From: Myxococcales bacterium
Lineage (GTDB): Bacteria; Myxococcota_C; UBA6777
Length of the DNA: 64,000 bases
Assembly: GCA_020632975.1 (NCBI GenBank)
Contig: JACKEL010000006.1
Coordinates: forward strand, 62,001 to 126,000
Direction of reading: 5' to 3'
Of the stretch, positions 61,890 through 64,000 are shown in pieces; the first letter of the stretch is position 1, and the number at the start of each line of letters is the position of its first letter. Under the pieces are notes generated by a model. That model was not told the origin of the DNA. It did no database searches and was given only the letters and a program-made list of their open reading frames with translations. Both the position numbers and the translations under genes were made by a program.

Positions 61890-62280
61890 CTGTCTCCTGG
61901 GTTGGTTGGTGCATGTGTGCCTGGCAGCCTACACGCTTCATCGAGAGATGCAATCGGTCTCCGCATTTCCAACACACTGCAACACAGTGTATTCCCCACC
62001 CAAAGCCCCCTCCTTCCAAGAGCCTCCAAGGAAGATTCCTTTACAAGCACTTTTTACGTGAGTATCATACGCCACAGTGTGCCCGTCGTTGCGGACGACT
62101 CCCCCACGCGTCTCTCAAAGAGACCAAACCGCCCCAACCCACAAGCGGAGGTTCGCGTTCACATGGACGCTGTGCCTAAGAAGATGGACCCTTTGCCCAC
62201 ACAGATGGGCAACTCACAGAACCCGACAACCCACGAGTCTCAAAACTATCCTTTTCTGATAACTCCGAAGGCTTGCCCCA
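61890..62280. other. Divergent intergenic region with small hairpins
   Basis: 391 bp between the quinone oxidoreductase (-) and the DUF2786 gene (+). Three short inverted repeats are visible: ACACTG/CAGTGT near 61973-61989, GTCTCT/AGAGAC at 62110-62124 and TTGCCCA/TGGGCAA at 62193-62212. None has a T-tract. No RBS-led gene is supported. Confidence 0.4.
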
Positions 62281-62847
62281 ATGAATAAAATTCAAAAAGT
62301 ACGCGCGTTGTTGCGACTCGCGCACGATCAAGCAGGCCAGCCAGAAGGAGAGTCCGCCCGCCTCCACGCCCTTCAATTGATGGCAAAATATGGTGTCACC
62401 AACGAAGACCTTGGCGATGACAGCCAACTCTTGATCCAACTCACCACGCTTGACGAACGCGCCAAGACCCGACCGCTAACCCCCGATCTCTCGACCATGC
62501 GGATCGATACATCTTTGCGCGTTCCTGATGAACCGTGGAAACGAAATCTGATGTTTGTGATATCTCAACATGTGGGACTGGAGATCCGCGTCTCCACCAC
62601 GACTTTGATGCGTGCGGATAAACCCGCAGCTTACGAACGTTGGAAAGCCCTCTACAAAAGCCTGACAGAAAAGATAGACCAAGCCGCGATGCGCCTCTCT
62701 CGACCTTATGCTGACAACTTTTGTGGAGAGGCTGTCTCTGCACTTCAGCAACGCATCCCTGGGCTTAGCGACGATCAAGTCCACAAGTTACGTATCGACA
62801 GCACAGGTTATCAACCAGGGCGACGCATCCATCTATCCGTGTTCTAA
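62281..62847 (+). CDS. DUF2786 domain protein
   Basis: 188 aa. The N-terminal about 40 residues (NKIQKVRALLRLAHDQAGQPEGESARLHALQLMAKYGV) match the DUF2786 helix pair found in many bacterial and phage proteins. The rest is an alpha/beta region ending in GRRIHLSVF; it resembles the DUF7168-type extension but I cannot confirm it. GAAGG lies 9 nt before the ATG. The next gene starts 26 nt after its stop, so they are likely cotranscribed. Confidence 0.75.
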   Translation: MNKIQKVRALLRLAHDQAGQPEGESARLHALQLMAKYGVTNEDLGDDSQLLIQLTTLDERAKTRPLTPDLSTMRIDTSLRVPDEPWKRNLMFVISQHVGLEIRVSTTTLMRADKPAAYERWKALYKSLTEKIDQAAMRLSRPYADNFCGEAVSALQQRIPGLSDDQVHKLRIDSTGYQPGRRIHLSVF

Positions 62848-62873
62848 AGCGCCCATCCTACGGAGACTTCAAG

Positions 62874-63395
62874 ATGTCCAGTGATACTTATGAGATCCGC
62901 ATACTCGCTCTTCATCCAGAACAGCGCGCCTTTGATGTAGAGGTCACAACCACAACTGCTGTGAGTGCAAATGACTATGCATTCACGCGATCTTTTGTCT
63001 TGATGGCATTTGCTGACGAAGGACCACAAGGGGCGTTAAAGGAAGCACTTTCAGGGAAGTCCTATTACAAAGAAGATTGGTCGAGCCAGCACGTGGGAGA
63101 GTACATTGCCTCCACAGAGGTACTGCAACGACTTCACTATGTAAGTGATGAATCTTCTTGGGGAAGTGGGCGCAACGCGTTGGGCGCGCAGCTTCGCGAA
63201 CAAGGCATCGCAGAGGCAGAGATCCGCCAAAAGCTCGATGAAGCTTACCCGCGACATAGACTACACTTACGCGTCACCATGACAGATCCCCGATGGCTCG
63301 AAGGTTTGGAAGTGGGCGATTGGTTTGGAACAGCGTCTTATGATGTGTGGTGGGATGATCCAATGCGGCCCCCTCGACTCCAAGCTCCCGCCTAA
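62874..63395 (+). CDS. Hypothetical protein
   Basis: 173 aa, cytoplasmic, no family recognised. The protein begins with a beta-rich part (YEIRILALHPEQRAFDVEVTTTTAV) and continues with a helical middle that includes ALGAQLREQGIAEAEIRQKLDEAYPRH, then ends VGDWFGTASYDVWWDDPMRPPRLQ. GGAG lies 9 nt before the ATG. It shares an operon-like spacing with the DUF2786 gene. It is convergent with tsaE (stop 63429). Confidence 0.65.
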   Translation: MSSDTYEIRILALHPEQRAFDVEVTTTTAVSANDYAFTRSFVLMAFADEGPQGALKEALSGKSYYKEDWSSQHVGEYIASTEVLQRLHYVSDESSWGSGRNALGAQLREQGIAEAEIRQKLDEAYPRHRLHLRVTMTDPRWLEGLEVGDWFGTASYDVWWDDPMRPPRLQAPA

Positions 63396-63428
63396 ACGCC
63401 CTCCCCTTCATCTTTGCGAAGATGCAGT

Positions 63429-63917
63429 TCAATCTTTGCGAAGAAGCGTTGTACGCCAACCCTCCCACCATACGGGCGGATCTCCGTACGCCACAAACTT
63501 GAGTTCCCTTTCTTCGGGAGAACGAATCGAAAGGCGGATCTCAATATAACGGTTTGGAAGATAACCACGAAGTTGATCTGCCCACTCTACGGCCACCACC
63601 GACTCTCCATCCAAACAGTCTCGCCAACCAATCGCTTCGAGTTCGTCTTCTTCGGATAATCGGTAAAGATCGAGGTGGTACACGGGGAGCCGTCCATCAT
63701 ACTCTTCTATAAGAGAAAAAGTCGGACTCCGTACGTAAGCCTCGTCAGGAATCTCAAGGCCCACCGCGAGACCTTGGACAAAACATGTTTTTCCTGCGCC
63801 AAGATCGCCGATCAAGGCCAAGACTTCGCCGCCTTGAAGCTGTCGTCCCAATGACTCTGCGACAGCGGCGGTTTCTTCGGGGGATCGTGTCGTGATGGAA
63901 CACTCAGCGTTGTGCAA
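63429..63917 (-). CDS. tsaE: tRNA t6A biosynthesis ATPase TsaE
   Basis: Part of the TsaBDE complex that makes N6-threonylcarbamoyladenosine in ANN-decoding tRNAs; cytoplasmic ATPase. 162 aa. Walker A GDLGAGKT (about 38-45), SPTFSLIEEY (switch I-like), VYHLDLYRL and VEWADQLRGYLP (Walker B-like) are present. The TTG start at 63917 has GGGAG 7 nt upstream and overlaps the stop of the upstream gene (63904) by 14 nt, so the two are translationally coupled. C-terminus extends beyond the usual TsaE with EELKFVAYGDPP-type residues but looks in-frame. Confidence 0.95.
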   Translation of the reverse strand: MHNAECSITTRSPEETAAVAESLGRQLQGGEVLALIGDLGAGKTCFVQGLAVGLEIPDEAYVRSPTFSLIEEYDGRLPVYHLDLYRLSEEDELEAIGWRDCLDGESVVAVEWADQLRGYLPNRYIEIRLSIRSPEERELKFVAYGDPPVWWEGWRTTLLRKD

Positions 63918-64000
63918 GTTGCAACTCCCAGTCTTTTAAGATCCAAGGCAAAGCATCCAAGAGATCGGACGCAACCAAGGTCGCCATCGCTTTTTCTTTG
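63904..64000 (-). CDS. 3' end of NAD(P)H-hydrate dehydratase/epimerase-like gene (partial)
   Basis: Only the last 31 codons are inside the window (the gene continues past 64000). They end LVASDLLDALPWILKDWELQLAQR. The segment up to DALP matches the usual C-terminus of the ADP-dependent NAD(P)H-hydrate dehydratase domain (nnrD/YjeF C-domain: LLASDLIDALP). The position directly upstream of tsaE fits: the nnr-tsaE pair is common in bacteria. TGA at 63904-63906 lies inside the tsaE reading frame. Confidence 0.6.
   Translation of the reverse strand, partial: KEKAMATLVASDLLDALPWILKDWELQLAQR

Noticed and set aside
62176..62439. 87-codon minus-strand frame near the DUF2786 start
   Set aside because: Overlaps the RBS and start of the better-supported plus-strand gene; no similarity.

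Overview
The window is 64 kb of dense chromosomal DNA of roughly 50% GC from a Gram-negative bacterium. It has an outer-membrane biogenesis pair (surA-pdxA), several lipoboxed exported proteins and two outer-membrane barrel-like proteins. A coiled-coil Ser/Thr kinase, a PP2C phosphatase, Roadblock/LC7-like proteins, Cys-rich lipoproteins with long Glu-Pro repeats, and many TPR or coiled-coil exported proteins with no clear family together point to a Myxococcota-type (former deltaproteobacterial) organism. This is an inference from gene style, not from a marker phylogeny. I see no tRNA, rRNA, CRISPR array, prophage or insertion sequence.

Layout. 1-8.3 kb (+): ileS, a small lipoprotein, a CNT nucleoside transporter, a LEA2-type lipoprotein and a hybrid histidine-kinase-like protein whose kinase residues are lost. 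8.3-11.8 kb (-): an operon-like run of pcm, a TPR-like membrane protein, a collagen-repeat/formylglycine-enzyme-like lipoprotein and an unknown. 12-18 kb (+): a small membrane protein and a giant coiled-coil/TPR/kinase gene whose 3' third is split by two +1 frameshifts. 18-25 kb: a Cys-rich lipoprotein, a CAP-domain protein, a small acidic membrane protein, a DASS (SLC13) transporter and a HEAT-repeat protein, with a terminator hairpin placed directly before the transporter RBS. 25-30.5 kb: an unknown helical protein, a UPF0104 flippase-like protein, a four-repeat propeller-like protein, pdxA and surA. 31-36.5 kb: a large TPR protein, a crotonase and rocD. 36.6-44.4 kb: a DUF2325-like protein, an array of palindromic repeats, a long-helix coiled-coil protein and several lipoproteins or exported proteins.

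44.4-46.8 kb (-) holds three Roadblock/LC7-like genes in tandem. One is broken by two frameshifts and one is very short; an 18-bp perfect palindrome lies between two of them. 47-54.7 kb: a basic serine hydrolase, a Glu-Pro-repeat Cys-rich lipoprotein, a small membrane protein, two tandem barrel paralogues and a DUF4846 protein. 55-64 kb: a PP2C phosphatase, two di-iron desaturase-type enzymes flanking a membrane protein, a secreted EEP phosphodiesterase, a quinone oxidoreductase, a DUF2786 protein, an unknown, tsaE, and the 3' end of an nnrD-like gene that overlaps tsaE.

Functionally the window mixes housekeeping (ileS, pcm, pdxA, surA, rocD, tsaE/nnrD), envelope construction (SurA, barrels, lipoproteins, serine hydrolase, desaturases) and signalling (dead histidine-kinase-like scaffold with intact receiver, non-RD Ser/Thr kinase, PP2C, Roadblock proteins). 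The most unusual points are the pseudo-histidine kinase, the IleS with a degraded zinc finger, the cluster of frameshifts in the kinase and Roadblock genes, the attenuator-like hairpin before the DASS transporter, and the palindromic repeat array.
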